DNA of 27,780 bases from positions 1 to 27,780 of the forward strand of contig JAWAEB010000015.1 in NCBI GenBank assembly GCA_038891515.1, read 5' to 3'. This stretch comes from HRBIN01 sp038891515. GTDB lineage: Archaea; Thermoproteota; Nitrososphaeria_A; Caldarchaeales; Caldarchaeaceae. Below the pieces are notes generated by a model. That model had not been told where the DNA came from and ran no database searches. It was given only the letters and a program-made list of their open reading frames with translations. Below are positions 14,935-22,111 of this stretch, in pieces (position 1 is the first letter of the stretch; the number at the start of each line of letters is the position of its first letter). The position numbers were made by a program, and so were the translations under genes.

Positions 14935-15203
14935 AACACACCACCATGTATTGCGGGTATGATGGTTACCACATCCGAATCATCCACCACAACCTCGCCT
15001 CCTCTCAGCGACCTAACATCCGCACCGTTGACCAAGATGAGAAGCCCGGCCTGAAACTCGCCGCCTTTGGAGAATACCAGGCCCCTCAACCTCTCGGGCA
15101 GCATCATCAGAGCCTCCCTCAGGGATGTGGACTGGGATAGGGGGATCTCAAGCCTGTCAGACATTGCCACCGATCTGAGATGGCCTAGCAGCTCCACCCT
15201 CAA
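14931..15203 (-). CDS. MoaD/Urm1-like ubiquitin-fold protein with GGVF C-terminus
   Basis: A 90-residue beta-grasp protein of the MoaD/ThiS/SAMP group. The beginning MRVELLGHLRSV and the end ILVNGADVRSLRG...DDSDVVTIIPAIHGG are typical: MoaD-like proteins end in PxxGG, whose terminal glycine is activated by an E1-like enzyme for sulfur transfer or protein conjugation. Here Gly-Gly (87-88) is followed by Val-Phe, so the diglycine is not terminal. The frame is open to 15410, but the N-terminal 69 extra residues look non-native; the TTG at 15203 starts the domain correctly and has a weak TATA element 26 nt upstream (15224-15231). Its last codons overlap the cgi121 start, so the pair form an operon. 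It could be a molybdopterin sulfur carrier, a tRNA thiolation carrier or a protein modifier. Confidence 0.78.
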   Translation of the reverse strand: MRVELLGHLRSVAMSDRLEIPLSQSTSLREALMMLPERLRGLVFSKGGEFQAGLLILVNGADVRSLRGGEVVVDDSDVVTIIPAIHGGVF

Positions 15204-15223
15204 GAAGGAGCGACCCCACCTAC

Positions 15224-15231
15224 GTAGCTTA
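15224..15231 (-). promoter_or_regulatory. Weak TATA box of the ubiquitin-fold/cgi121 operon
   Basis: ATAAGCTA on the minus strand, centred about 25 nt upstream of the TTG at 15203. Confidence 0.4.
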
Positions 15232-15248
15232 TGCGTCTCCTCAAAAGG

Positions 15249-15255
15249 ATATATG
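15249..15255 (+). promoter_or_regulatory. TATA box of the mini membrane protein operon
   Basis: ATATATG centred 25 nt before the ATG at 15277. Confidence 0.55.
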
Positions 15256-15276
15256 AAGGGCCGGCCGTTCGGTGGC

Positions 15277-15441
15277 ATGAAACCCGTTGCGAATACTATT
15301 GTTCTACTGGCCATAGGCCTTCTGCTAGTGATAGTGGGTGTGGCCCTCAGCTGGAGGCTTCTCATAGAGCTTGTGGGACTGCTGCTGCTCATCATAGGAG
15401 TGGCTTTCATAGTCTTCTCACTTGGTTTCCTGAGACGTTGA
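15277..15441 (+). CDS. Small two-helix membrane protein, unknown
   Basis: A 54-residue hydrophobic protein with two closely spaced helices: residues 6-25 (NTIVLLAIGLLLVIVGVAL) and 29-51 (a Leu/Ile-rich stretch ending in FSLGFLRR). The surrounding frame is open far upstream, but the TATA box at 15249-15255 places a leaderless start exactly at the ATG at 15277, so the longer reading is rejected. I recognise no family. It lies 16 bp upstream of the beta-propeller-like gene and is probably co-transcribed with it. Confidence 0.65.
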   Translation: MKPVANTIVLLAIGLLLVIVGVALSWRLLIELVGLLLLIIGVAFIVFSLGFLRR

Positions 15442-15457
15442 GAACTAGGTGGGCTTC

Positions 15458-16759
15458 TTGAGAGAGGTCAGGGTGGGCGGAGTCCTCTGTAAGATACTCT
15501 TCGCCAAGACTGGATACACACCCCACTACACCGAACACGTGCAAGATCCAGTTACTGGTGAGGATGTGTTGGTTATGGCTGACCCGCATTCGAGGCGCTC
15601 CGCCATTATCTACAACCCGGATAGGGATAAGATAGTCTGGGAGTACAGGGTGGGCGGTGAAGCCGTTAACGCCAACCCACATATAGCCCGCCTCATTACT
15701 GAGAGGGTGCCCAAGCTGAGGGCGAGGCCCGGAGACCTGATATGTGCCGACCGTGACAACAGGTTCATAGTTGTGGACCGTAGGAGCAAGAGGATTAAGT
15801 GGAGCTTCCGGCCAGCTGACGCCCGTTGGTCTCACGACTCGCTGCTTACCGCAGATCATGAAGGGTTGATTATCACCGACTACGCCACTGGATATATCAG
15901 GCGTATAGATTTCGAGGGCAGGGTTGTGTGGAGCAGGAATCTGGGCAAGGGTCTGGCCAAGCTCTCGAGGATAGCTGGAGCAACGCCCAGCGGGATACAT
16001 AGCAATAGTTTCGGAGGTGATGTACTCGCAACTGTCAACCAGAGCGTGAGGGGTGTTTACGAGCTGGATGAGGAGACGGGCGAGATCGTATGGTCATGCC
16101 CACCGCCCAAAGGTTCCAAGAACGTGACCCTCACTCTCAAACCCCACGCAGCCGTGAGGACAGGGCTGGCCGAGATGGGTGGAAACCTAACCGTCTTCAA
16201 CCAAGAGGCTGGAGGAGGGTTGCTGGCCGTGGATAAGGACTGCAGGCCGAGATGGGGGTGGATAAAACCTCTCATTGCGCTGGAGGGCCAGGAACACTAT
16301 AGGCCCTCGGCGGTTGGGCTTTATGAGACGACTCATGTCTTCCTGACCCATTACGGTACGATAGGCTTCATAGACTGGAACTTCCCCAACCTCGCCACAG
16401 TTTACGAGATGCTGGAGATTCCGGTGATGAGGAGAAGTAGCTGGCTTCTAGCCTGGAGCAGGCGTGGCGGGCCTAGGGAGGAGTTCCTAGACCCCCCCAT
16501 TGAGACAGGTGAATGGGATGTTACTTCTATACACTGCCGGAACCATGGCCGCAACCCCATGGCCCTAGACATCTATGCAACCTACGGGTCCTACGTCGAT
16601 ACTGGGGATGCGGGACAGTGGAGGCTTGTGAAGAGCCTCGAGGTGCAGGGCGATGGATGGGGTGACGTCATGCTGGAGGGCTGTACTGCGGTGAGGGTTT
16701 CGGCCAGATCTGTGGGCGAGGTTGTCTACACAATCTACGTCCTCCAGAGACGTCTCTAA
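15458..16759 (+). CDS. Beta-propeller-like (PQQ/arylsulfotransferase-type repeat) protein
   Basis: A 433-residue protein with at least five repeats of a strand motif with a central Trp: DKIVWEYRVGG, KRIKWSFRPAD, GRVVWSRNLGK, GEIVWSCPPPK and CRPRWGWIKPL. Most are followed by a His in a similar place (NPHIAR, WSHDSLL, GIHSNSF, PHAAVR). This is the layout of PQQ-like and arylsulfotransferase-like propellers, in which conserved His residues line the centre. There is no signal peptide, unlike most such proteins, so it should be cytoplasmic. The last 100 residues (from about EFLDPPIETGEW) look like a separate beta domain. The TTG at 15458 has AGGTGG five bases upstream; the GTG at 15449 is possible. 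Function unknown. Confidence 0.7.
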   Translation: MREVRVGGVLCKILFAKTGYTPHYTEHVQDPVTGEDVLVMADPHSRRSAIIYNPDRDKIVWEYRVGGEAVNANPHIARLITERVPKLRARPGDLICADRDNRFIVVDRRSKRIKWSFRPADARWSHDSLLTADHEGLIITDYATGYIRRIDFEGRVVWSRNLGKGLAKLSRIAGATPSGIHSNSFGGDVLATVNQSVRGVYELDEETGEIVWSCPPPKGSKNVTLTLKPHAAVRTGLAEMGGNLTVFNQEAGGGLLAVDKDCRPRWGWIKPLIALEGQEHYRPSAVGLYETTHVFLTHYGTIGFIDWNFPNLATVYEMLEIPVMRRSSWLLAWSRRGGPREEFLDPPIETGEWDVTSIHCRNHGRNPMALDIYATYGSYVDTGDAGQWRLVKSLEVQGDGWGDVMLEGCTAVRVSARSVGEVVYTIYVLQRRL

Positions 16760-16857
16760 TGGGGCCGGGCCAGCCTCCCCCCAGCTACGTAATATAAGCC
16801 CACCACTTTCAGCCACCTCTCCAACTTATCTAGTATCAAACCATCCACCAACTGGGC

Positions 16858-17133
16858 ATGGGTAGGAATACACTCACATATCGGCAGAGGCTCGAGCTTG
16901 AGGTGGAGAGGTGGAAGCAGTTCCGCAGGGCACTACTCAGCGGCGAGCGGGCTGCATTCGACAGCCTAGTGGACAGGCTATACAGATATGTCCACGCTGG
17001 AGTGGCCTATCCCGAGCGGGATGTATTCGACCTACTCGTCATGTCGTCCCTCATATCTCATGAGGGGAGGCTTCTAGAGCTGGAGAGGGAGCTTAAGATT
17101 GGGATGAAGATGGACAGCCGTCTCAGCCCTTGA
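16858..17133 (+). CDS. Small helical protein, unknown
   Basis: A 91-residue charged protein that is probably all helical: TYRQRLELEVERWKQFRRAL at 7-26 and a C-terminal Glu/Leu-rich helix. No membrane segment, cysteine or known motif is visible. The ATG start is preceded by only a weak AT-rich stretch around 16825-16835. Its 3' end overlaps the convergent rtcB gene by 11 bp. The 98 bp upstream hold no recognisable gene. Codon use resembles the neighbours, which supports it being real. Confidence 0.65.
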   Translation: MGRNTLTYRQRLELEVERWKQFRRALLSGERAAFDSLVDRLYRYVHAGVAYPERDVFDLLVMSSLISHEGRLLELERELKIGMKMDSRLSP

Positions 17134-18601
17134 CAACACCTATCGGGACCAGCCTAGCCACCTTAGTCCCTATACCCACCTGATGACTCACCTCAACCAC
17201 CTCATCCACCGACTTGTATGCAGCATCCACCTCCTCCACCACGGTCTCCATACTATCACCCTTCACATAGATACCCCTACTCTCCAGCTCACGCAGAACT
17301 TGGTCACCCCTATACCTACGCTTGGCGCCGCTCCTACTCATCTCCCTGCCAGCACCATGGGCTGTGCTACCGAAGCTGAGGCTCATCGCCTTCTCGCTTC
17401 CGAGCAACACCCAGCTGGCCGTACCCATAGAGCCTGGTATGAGGACAGGCTGGCCGAAATCTCTGTAGACTTGGGGGATGAGTGGGTGGCCTGCTGGGAA
17501 ACTTCTGGTAGCACCCTTCCTATGGACGAAAACATCCATGTCGCTGCCATCCACCTTATGCCTCTCAAGCTTGACTATGTTGTGGCAGACATCATAGACT
17601 ATCTGCATCCCCATATCATCCGCCCTCCTCCTGAAAACCTGCTCGAAGCTCTGCCTCACCCAGTGGCTTATGGCCTGTCTGTTGGCGAAGGCAAAGTTCA
17701 CAGCGCATCCGAAAGCCTTGAGATACTGGTTGGCCTCCGGGCTGCTCGCCGGAGTGCAGGCCAGCTCTCTATCAGGAAGCCTAAGTCCATACTTCACCAC
17801 AGCCCTCTCCATAACCCTGAGATAGTCGCTACATATCTGGTGGCCGTATCCACGGCTTCCACAGTGTATCAGCACAGTTATCTGCCCCTCCTGGAAAATG
17901 CCCATAGACTTGGCCGCCCTGTGGTCGAGGATCTTATCCACACGCTGTATCTCTAGGAAGTGGTTTCCGCTTCCAAGCGTGCCTATCTGGGTCTCTCCAC
18001 GGGCCTTCGCCTCACGGGAGACAACCTGAGGGTCTGGGTCTGGGATGTTTCCAGCCCTGTAGCTGGGGTAACGGCCCTCCTCCTCCATCTTCTTGAAGTC
18101 ATCACTCCAGCCCAGTCCATACTTCTCGATAACGTAGCGTGCACCCTCCAAAGCAACCCTATCAAGGTCGGAATGCGTGACAGCAAGATCCTTACGCCGC
18201 GACCCAAGTCCAGCAGGAACATTCCTGAAGATAGCGTTCACAAGATCCGTAATCCTAGGCTTCACCTCATCAACAGTCAGGTTCGTAACCATCAACCGCA
18301 CTCCACAGTTGATGTCATACCCCACCCCACCCGGTGATATAACACCCTCAACAGCATCCATTGCAGCTACGCCGCCTATTGGAAAGCCATAGCCTTCATG
18401 GGCGTCGGGAAGGACTGTTGCCTGCTTGACTATTCCCGGTAGGCTGGACACGTTGACGGCCTGCTCAAGCGTCCTGTCCGTTTTGATTTTCTCCAGCAGC
18501 TTGTCTGAGGCGTAGATGATTACGGGCACCCTCATATCCCGTCGGTATGTCTCTGGTATCCGCCAGATATTCTGACCTAACTTCTCAATGGGTGGAGCCA
18601 T
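17123..18601 (-). CDS. rtcB: tRNA-splicing ligase RtcB
   Basis: A 492-residue RNA ligase that joins 2',3'-cyclic phosphate (or 3'-phosphate) and 5'-OH ends of tRNA halves after intron removal, using GTP and Mn2+. The metal and nucleotide residues of the Pyrococcus enzyme are present: D96 and C99 (VGYDINCGVR), H214 (GSGNHFLE), H246 (VLIHCGSRGYGH), H340 (DVCHNIVKLE), and the guanylylated His H415 (STAHGAGREMSR). The protein carries no intein, unlike some archaeal RtcB. The frame extends to 18619, but the ATG at 18601 lies 26 nt after a strong TATA box and was chosen. Archease, its usual activator, is not in the window. Confidence 0.96.
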   Translation of the reverse strand: MAPPIEKLGQNIWRIPETYRRDMRVPVIIYASDKLLEKIKTDRTLEQAVNVSSLPGIVKQATVLPDAHEGYGFPIGGVAAMDAVEGVISPGGVGYDINCGVRLMVTNLTVDEVKPRITDLVNAIFRNVPAGLGSRRKDLAVTHSDLDRVALEGARYVIEKYGLGWSDDFKKMEEEGRYPSYRAGNIPDPDPQVVSREAKARGETQIGTLGSGNHFLEIQRVDKILDHRAAKSMGIFQEGQITVLIHCGSRGYGHQICSDYLRVMERAVVKYGLRLPDRELACTPASSPEANQYLKAFGCAVNFAFANRQAISHWVRQSFEQVFRRRADDMGMQIVYDVCHNIVKLERHKVDGSDMDVFVHRKGATRSFPAGHPLIPQVYRDFGQPVLIPGSMGTASWVLLGSEKAMSLSFGSTAHGAGREMSRSGAKRRYRGDQVLRELESRGIYVKGDSMETVVEEVDAAYKSVDEVVEVSHQVGIGTKVARLVPIGVVKG

Positions 18602-18621
18602 CTCTGGTGCTTCCCCCACGT

Positions 18622-18633
18622 TGTATATATTAA
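18622..18633 (-). promoter_or_regulatory. TATA box of rtcB
   Basis: Minus-strand CTTAATATATAC, centred about 26 nt before the ATG at 18601. Confidence 0.65.
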
Positions 18634-18659
18634 GTCTGTGGCTTTGGAGGGAGCCGACA

Positions 18660-18667
18660 TATTTAAG
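18660..18667 (+). promoter_or_regulatory. Upstream TATA-like element before cdc48
   Basis: TATTTAAG; it would start a transcript near 18686, giving a leader of about 80 nt that includes the right arm of the inverted repeat. Confidence 0.35.
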
Positions 18668-18676
18668 CTGTAGGCA

Positions 18677-18720
18677 CCAACAACGTCAGTTGGGAGAAGG
18701 TGTTCTTGCGAGGTTGTTGG
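18677..18720. repeat. Perfect 8-bp inverted repeat in the cdc48 promoter region
   Basis: CCAACAAC at 18677-18684 and GTTGTTGG at 18713-18720 are exact reverse complements separated by 28 bases. A smaller hairpin, CAAC-GTCA-GTTG, lies at 18681-18692. The pair sits between two TATA-like elements upstream of cdc48. Confidence 0.55.
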
Positions 18721-18727
18721 GAAAGGG

Positions 18728-18733
18728 TTTATA
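18728..18733 (+). promoter_or_regulatory. Proximal TATA box of cdc48
   Basis: TTTATA; predicts a start near 18757 and a short leader containing GGTG just before the ATG at 18769. Confidence 0.5.
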
Positions 18734-18768
18734 CCTAGCTAATATCACATCGTCTAAGGACTGGTGCT

Positions 18769-20943
18769 ATGTCAGGCCCTGTTAAGAGGAGGGAGTTGAG
18801 TCTCAGGGTTGCTGAGGCTAGGCAGAGGGATATAGGGCGGAAGATAGCTAGGGTGGATAGTCAAGGGATGAGGGAGCTCGACCTGAGTCCAGGAGACCTA
18901 ATAGAGATTACGGGTAAGAGGACTACGGTGGCTATTGTCTGGCCGCCCTACAAGGAGGATGATGGGCAGGGCATAGTGAGGATTGATGGTGAGATAAGGC
19001 GGAATGCGGGGACCTCGGTGGGCGAGTATGTAAGGGTGTATAAGACATCAGCCAAGCCAGCCACCAAGATAGTGCTGGCGCCGTTCGAGCCCCTCCCCTT
19101 CGTGGGAGATTTTGGAAGAATTGTGAGAAGCCAGCTGATTAACATGCCGGTGGCTAAGGGCGACGTGGTTGTGGTCCCCATCCTCGGCATGGGTGTGGAG
19201 CTGAAGGTAACATCCACAAGCCCCTCCTCAATAGTCATGGTTACTGAAAGCACTCTAGTGGAGATAAGCACAACACCGGCCAAGAGGGTTGAGGAGGTTT
19301 CCGGCGTCACATACGAGGATATTGGAGGACTCCATGAGGAGCTGCAGAGGATTAGGGAGATGATCGAGCTGCCCCTCAAGCATCCGGAGCTTTTCAGACA
19401 TCTAGGTATCGAGCCGCCCAAGGGAGTGATTCTCTACGGCCCACCCGGCTCTGGGAAGACGCTTATCGCCAAGGCTGTCGCCAATGAGACAGGAGCCCAC
19501 TTCGTCTCTATTAACGGGCCGGAGATTATGAGCAAGTTTTACGGCGAGTCAGAAGCACGTCTGAGGGAGGTGTTCCAAGAGGCTGAGCAGAATGCACCTT
19601 CTATAATATTCATTGATGAGCTGGACGCTATAGCGCCCAAGAGAAGTGAGGTTACAGGTGAGGTGGAGAGGCGGGTTGTCTCCCAGCTCCTCACACTCAT
19701 GGATGGTTTGAAGAGCAGGGGTCAGGTGGTGGTGATGGGAGCCACCAACAGGATGGAAGCTATTGACCCAGCCCTCCGTAGGCCCGGCAGGTTTGACAGG
19801 GAGATTAGGATAGGGGTGCCTGACAGAAATGGGCGGAAGGAGATACTCCTCATCCATACTAGGAGGATGCCGTTGTCCGACGATGTCAACATAGATGAGC
19901 TGGCCGATATCACTCATGGATTTGTGGGAGCTGACATAGCTGCTCTGACGCGGGAGGCTGCCATGAACGCCCTCCGTAGATTCCTCCCACAGATAGACCT
20001 TGAGAAGGAGATTATCCCAGCAGACGTTCTTGAGCAGATCAAGGTCACCCGTGACGACTTTGCCAACGCCCTGAAGAACATCCAGCCATCCGCCCTTAGG
20101 GAGGTGGTGCTGGAGATACCCAATGTTAAGTGGGAGGAGATTGGAGGTCTCGAAAGTGTGAAGCAGGAACTCCGTGAGGCTGTGGAGTGGCCAATCAAGT
20201 ATCCGGAGGTTTTCAAGAGGCTGGGAATCAGGCCGCCGAGGGGCATACTCCTATATGGGCCGCCGGGCACAGGCAAGACCCTTCTCGCCAAGGCCGTGGC
20301 CACTGAGAGTCAAGCAAACTTCATAAGCGTTAAGGGGCCTGAGGTCCTCTCCAAATGGGTTGGCGAGTCTGAGAAGGCTGTTAGGGAGGTTTTCAGGAAG
20401 GCCCGGGAGACCGCACCATGTATAGTCTTCTTTGACGAGCTTGACTCGATAGCGCCTAGACGTGGACTCCACACGGACGCCGGGGTCACCGACAGGATTG
20501 TCAACCAGCTCCTCACGGAGATGGATGGTATGCAGACGCTGAAGGGAGTGGTGATAATGGGTGCCACAAACAGGCCGGACATACTTGACCCGGCCCTGCT
20601 CAGGCCTGGAAGGTTTGATAGGGTTCTATATGTGCCTCCGCCAGATAGAGCTTCAAGGCTCCAGATATTCAAGATACACACCCGAGGCATGCCCTTGGAC
20701 AAGGATGTAAATCTCGAGGAGTTGGCTGGAATCACTGAGGGCTACACCGGTGCAGATATTGAGGCTGTCGTGAGGGAGGCTGCTATGACAGCCGCAAGGG
20801 AGAACATCAACACGCAGACCGTGTCGATGAGGCATTTTGAGAAGGCTCTGGCCAAGGTTAAGGCTAGCGTTGGCGCAGAGGAGAAGGCTGAGTATGACAG
20901 GATAGTGAGTAACTTTAGGAAGTCCATGGCCTACATAGGATGA
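18769..20943 (+). CDS. cdc48: Cdc48/VAT-type double AAA ATPase
   Basis: A 724-residue hexameric unfoldase that extracts and unfolds proteins for degradation, often by the proteasome. An N-terminal domain (1-180) of the double-psi-barrel type precedes D1, with Walker A GPPGSGKT at 224-231 and Walker B IIFIDE at 279-284, and D2, with GPPGTGKT at 497-504 and IVFFDE at 552-557. Pore loops are KFYGES (D1) and KWVGES (D2); arginine-finger regions (RRPGRFDRE and LRPGRFDRV) are intact. The C-terminus is short, with no obvious HbYX proteasome-docking motif (it ends AYIG). The ATG start is downstream of two TATA-like boxes and an inverted repeat. A cupin and an ESCRT-III gene follow on the same strand, each with its own promoter. 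Confidence 0.96.
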   Translation: MSGPVKRRELSLRVAEARQRDIGRKIARVDSQGMRELDLSPGDLIEITGKRTTVAIVWPPYKEDDGQGIVRIDGEIRRNAGTSVGEYVRVYKTSAKPATKIVLAPFEPLPFVGDFGRIVRSQLINMPVAKGDVVVVPILGMGVELKVTSTSPSSIVMVTESTLVEISTTPAKRVEEVSGVTYEDIGGLHEELQRIREMIELPLKHPELFRHLGIEPPKGVILYGPPGSGKTLIAKAVANETGAHFVSINGPEIMSKFYGESEARLREVFQEAEQNAPSIIFIDELDAIAPKRSEVTGEVERRVVSQLLTLMDGLKSRGQVVVMGATNRMEAIDPALRRPGRFDREIRIGVPDRNGRKEILLIHTRRMPLSDDVNIDELADITHGFVGADIAALTREAAMNALRRFLPQIDLEKEIIPADVLEQIKVTRDDFANALKNIQPSALREVVLEIPNVKWEEIGGLESVKQELREAVEWPIKYPEVFKRLGIRPPRGILLYGPPGTGKTLLAKAVATESQANFISVKGPEVLSKWVGESEKAVREVFRKARETAPCIVFFDELDSIAPRRGLHTDAGVTDRIVNQLLTEMDGMQTLKGVVIMGATNRPDILDPALLRPGRFDRVLYVPPPDRASRLQIFKIHTRGMPLDKDVNLEELAGITEGYTGADIEAVVREAAMTAARENINTQTVSMRHFEKALAKVKASVGAEEKAEYDRIVSNFRKSMAYIG

Positions 20944-20947
20944 AGAC

Positions 20948-20955
20948 CTATATAC
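20948..20955 (+). promoter_or_regulatory. TATA box of the cupin gene
   Basis: CTATATAC centred 26 nt before the ATG at 20977, only a few bases after the cdc48 stop codon. Confidence 0.6.
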
Positions 20956-20976
20956 GTGGTCTACTCTGCATGGAAC

Positions 20977-21357
20977 ATGGCCGTTGTAAGGCGCTCCCAA
21001 GAAGTGGTTAGGGAGGTGGTGGCCAACGCCAAAAAGACATACATCCAATGGCTTATAGACCGTAGGGACGGAGCGCCAAACTTCGAGATTCGGAAGTTCA
21101 CGATAGAGCCTGGCGGGGATATACCAGCCCACATGCACCCCGATATTGAGCATGAGCAATACGTCTTAAGGGGAAATTATACAATAGTGATAGATGGTGT
21201 GACGTATAGAGTCGGCCCAGGCACCGCTATATACATCCCCGCCAACAGTGTGCACAGCTACCGGAATGATGGCGATGAGCAGGCTGAGTTTCTATGCATA
21301 ATTCCCAGGCGGGAGCGGTACGGGGTAGAATGGATTGGAGATGATGGTGGCCGCTAG
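20977..21357 (+). CDS. Cupin-domain protein
   Basis: A 126-residue single-domain cupin. Motif 1 is GGDIPAHMHPDIEHEQYVLRG, whose His, His and Glu bind a metal; motif 2 is GPGTAIYIPANSVHSYRNDG, with the final His ligand. All four ligands are present, so a metal site is expected. Such small cupins range from isomerases to dioxygenases and sensors, and the substrate is not visible. The frame is open to a GTG at 20956, but the TATA box fits the ATG at 20977. It lies between cdc48 and the ESCRT-III gene; no functional link to either is known to me. Confidence 0.87.
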   Translation: MAVVRRSQEVVREVVANAKKTYIQWLIDRRDGAPNFEIRKFTIEPGGDIPAHMHPDIEHEQYVLRGNYTIVIDGVTYRVGPGTAIYIPANSVHSYRNDGDEQAEFLCIIPRRERYGVEWIGDDGGR

Positions 21358-21423
21358 TTGATGTTTCCCACGTAGGCTTGCGGTATTGCGAGCGTATTCT
21401 TAGCTCTTGTTGGAGAGGCATAG

Positions 21424-21431
21424 CGATAAAT
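21424..21431 (+). promoter_or_regulatory. TATA box of the ESCRT-III gene
   Basis: GATAAATA, about 32 nt before the ATG at 21460, leaving a leader of only a few bases. A small inverted repeat, CACC/GGTG, lies just downstream at about 21433-21445. Confidence 0.5.
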
Positions 21432-21459
21432 ACACCGAGTTGGTGTGTGCCCCAAGTGA

Positions 21460-22086
21460 ATGGATTTGCGGCTACCGTGGAGACGTGAAGCAGTCGAGAG
21501 ACAGGTTGTGGCACCAGTATCATACCAGGACAGAATGCTGGAGATTCTGACGCAGCTGAAGATACAGACGGAGAAGCTCAACAGAACTATCGAGAGGCTG
21601 AAACACCGTGGTAAGGAGCTCTTTGAGCAGTGTGTGAGGGCTGCCCAGGAGAGGGACTCGGCTAGGGCCACGATATACGCCAACGAGATAGCCCAGCTCC
21701 GAAAAATGACCCGGACCATCCTCACCAGTCACATGTCCCTGGAGAAGGTGGTTCTCCGGCTCGAGACCGTGAAGGAGTTCGGGGATGTGATGCATGTCCT
21801 CGGGCCTGCGGCCCAGATAATCCGACAGGTTCAGTCGGAGCTGTCAGGCGTTGTACCAGAGGTATCCAACAGCCTTAGAAGGGTGGACGAGATGTTGGAG
21901 AGCGTCATCATAGAGGCGGGTAACGTGACGGGCGCGAGCGTCTATGTCAGTGTCAGTGATGCCGAGGCCCAGAAGATCATGGACGAGGCGGCTGAGATAG
22001 CGGCTCAGAGGATGAAGACCAACTTCCCCGACCTTCCAGAAGGGTTCAAACACTTGGAGCAGACGCCGGAGCCCAAGATAGACTAG
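21460..22086 (+). CDS. ESCRT-III/Snf7-family protein (CdvB-like)
   Basis: A 208-residue, mostly helical Snf7-domain protein related to CdvB, the archaeal ESCRT-III that assembles at the division site or on membranes. A basic N-terminus (LPWRRE) precedes a long charged helical hairpin (about 22-105) and further helices to about 150. The region after about 185 has FPDLP (189-193), which fits the MIM2 pattern bound by the MIT domain of Vps4/CdvC. There is no C-terminal winged helix, as found in CdvB proper, so it is closer to the short CdvB paralogues. No cdvA or cdvC gene is in the window. A T-run terminator follows. Confidence 0.87.
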   Translation: MDLRLPWRREAVERQVVAPVSYQDRMLEILTQLKIQTEKLNRTIERLKHRGKELFEQCVRAAQERDSARATIYANEIAQLRKMTRTILTSHMSLEKVVLRLETVKEFGDVMHVLGPAAQIIRQVQSELSGVVPEVSNSLRRVDEMLESVIIEAGNVTGASVYVSVSDAEAQKIMDEAAEIAAQRMKTNFPDLPEGFKHLEQTPEPKID

Positions 22087-22099
22087 CCGCCGACAACCT

Positions 22100-22111
22100 C
22101 CTCTTTTTTAT
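22100..22111 (+). terminator. Oligo-T terminator after the ESCRT-III gene
   Basis: CCTCTTTTTTAT shortly after the stop codon; the convergent gene ends at 22108. Confidence 0.5.

Noticed and set aside
15067..15276. Long reading of the small membrane protein starting inside the ubiquitin-fold gene
   Set aside because: The upstream part is antisense to a real gene, and a TATA box places the start at 15277.
15204..15410. N-terminal extension of the ubiquitin-fold protein
   Set aside because: The extension is antisense to the membrane protein gene, rich in Ser/Met/Pro without domain character, and precedes the predicted promoter.
16760..16857. Possible tRNA or small RNA in the gap before the 91-residue gene
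   Set aside because: No cloverleaf arms, T-loop or conserved RNA motif can be folded by eye.
17183..17956. Long antisense frame (257 codons) opposite rtcB
   Set aside because: A shadow of the strongly conserved rtcB frame; the His/Leu/Pro-rich composition is typical of such shadows.
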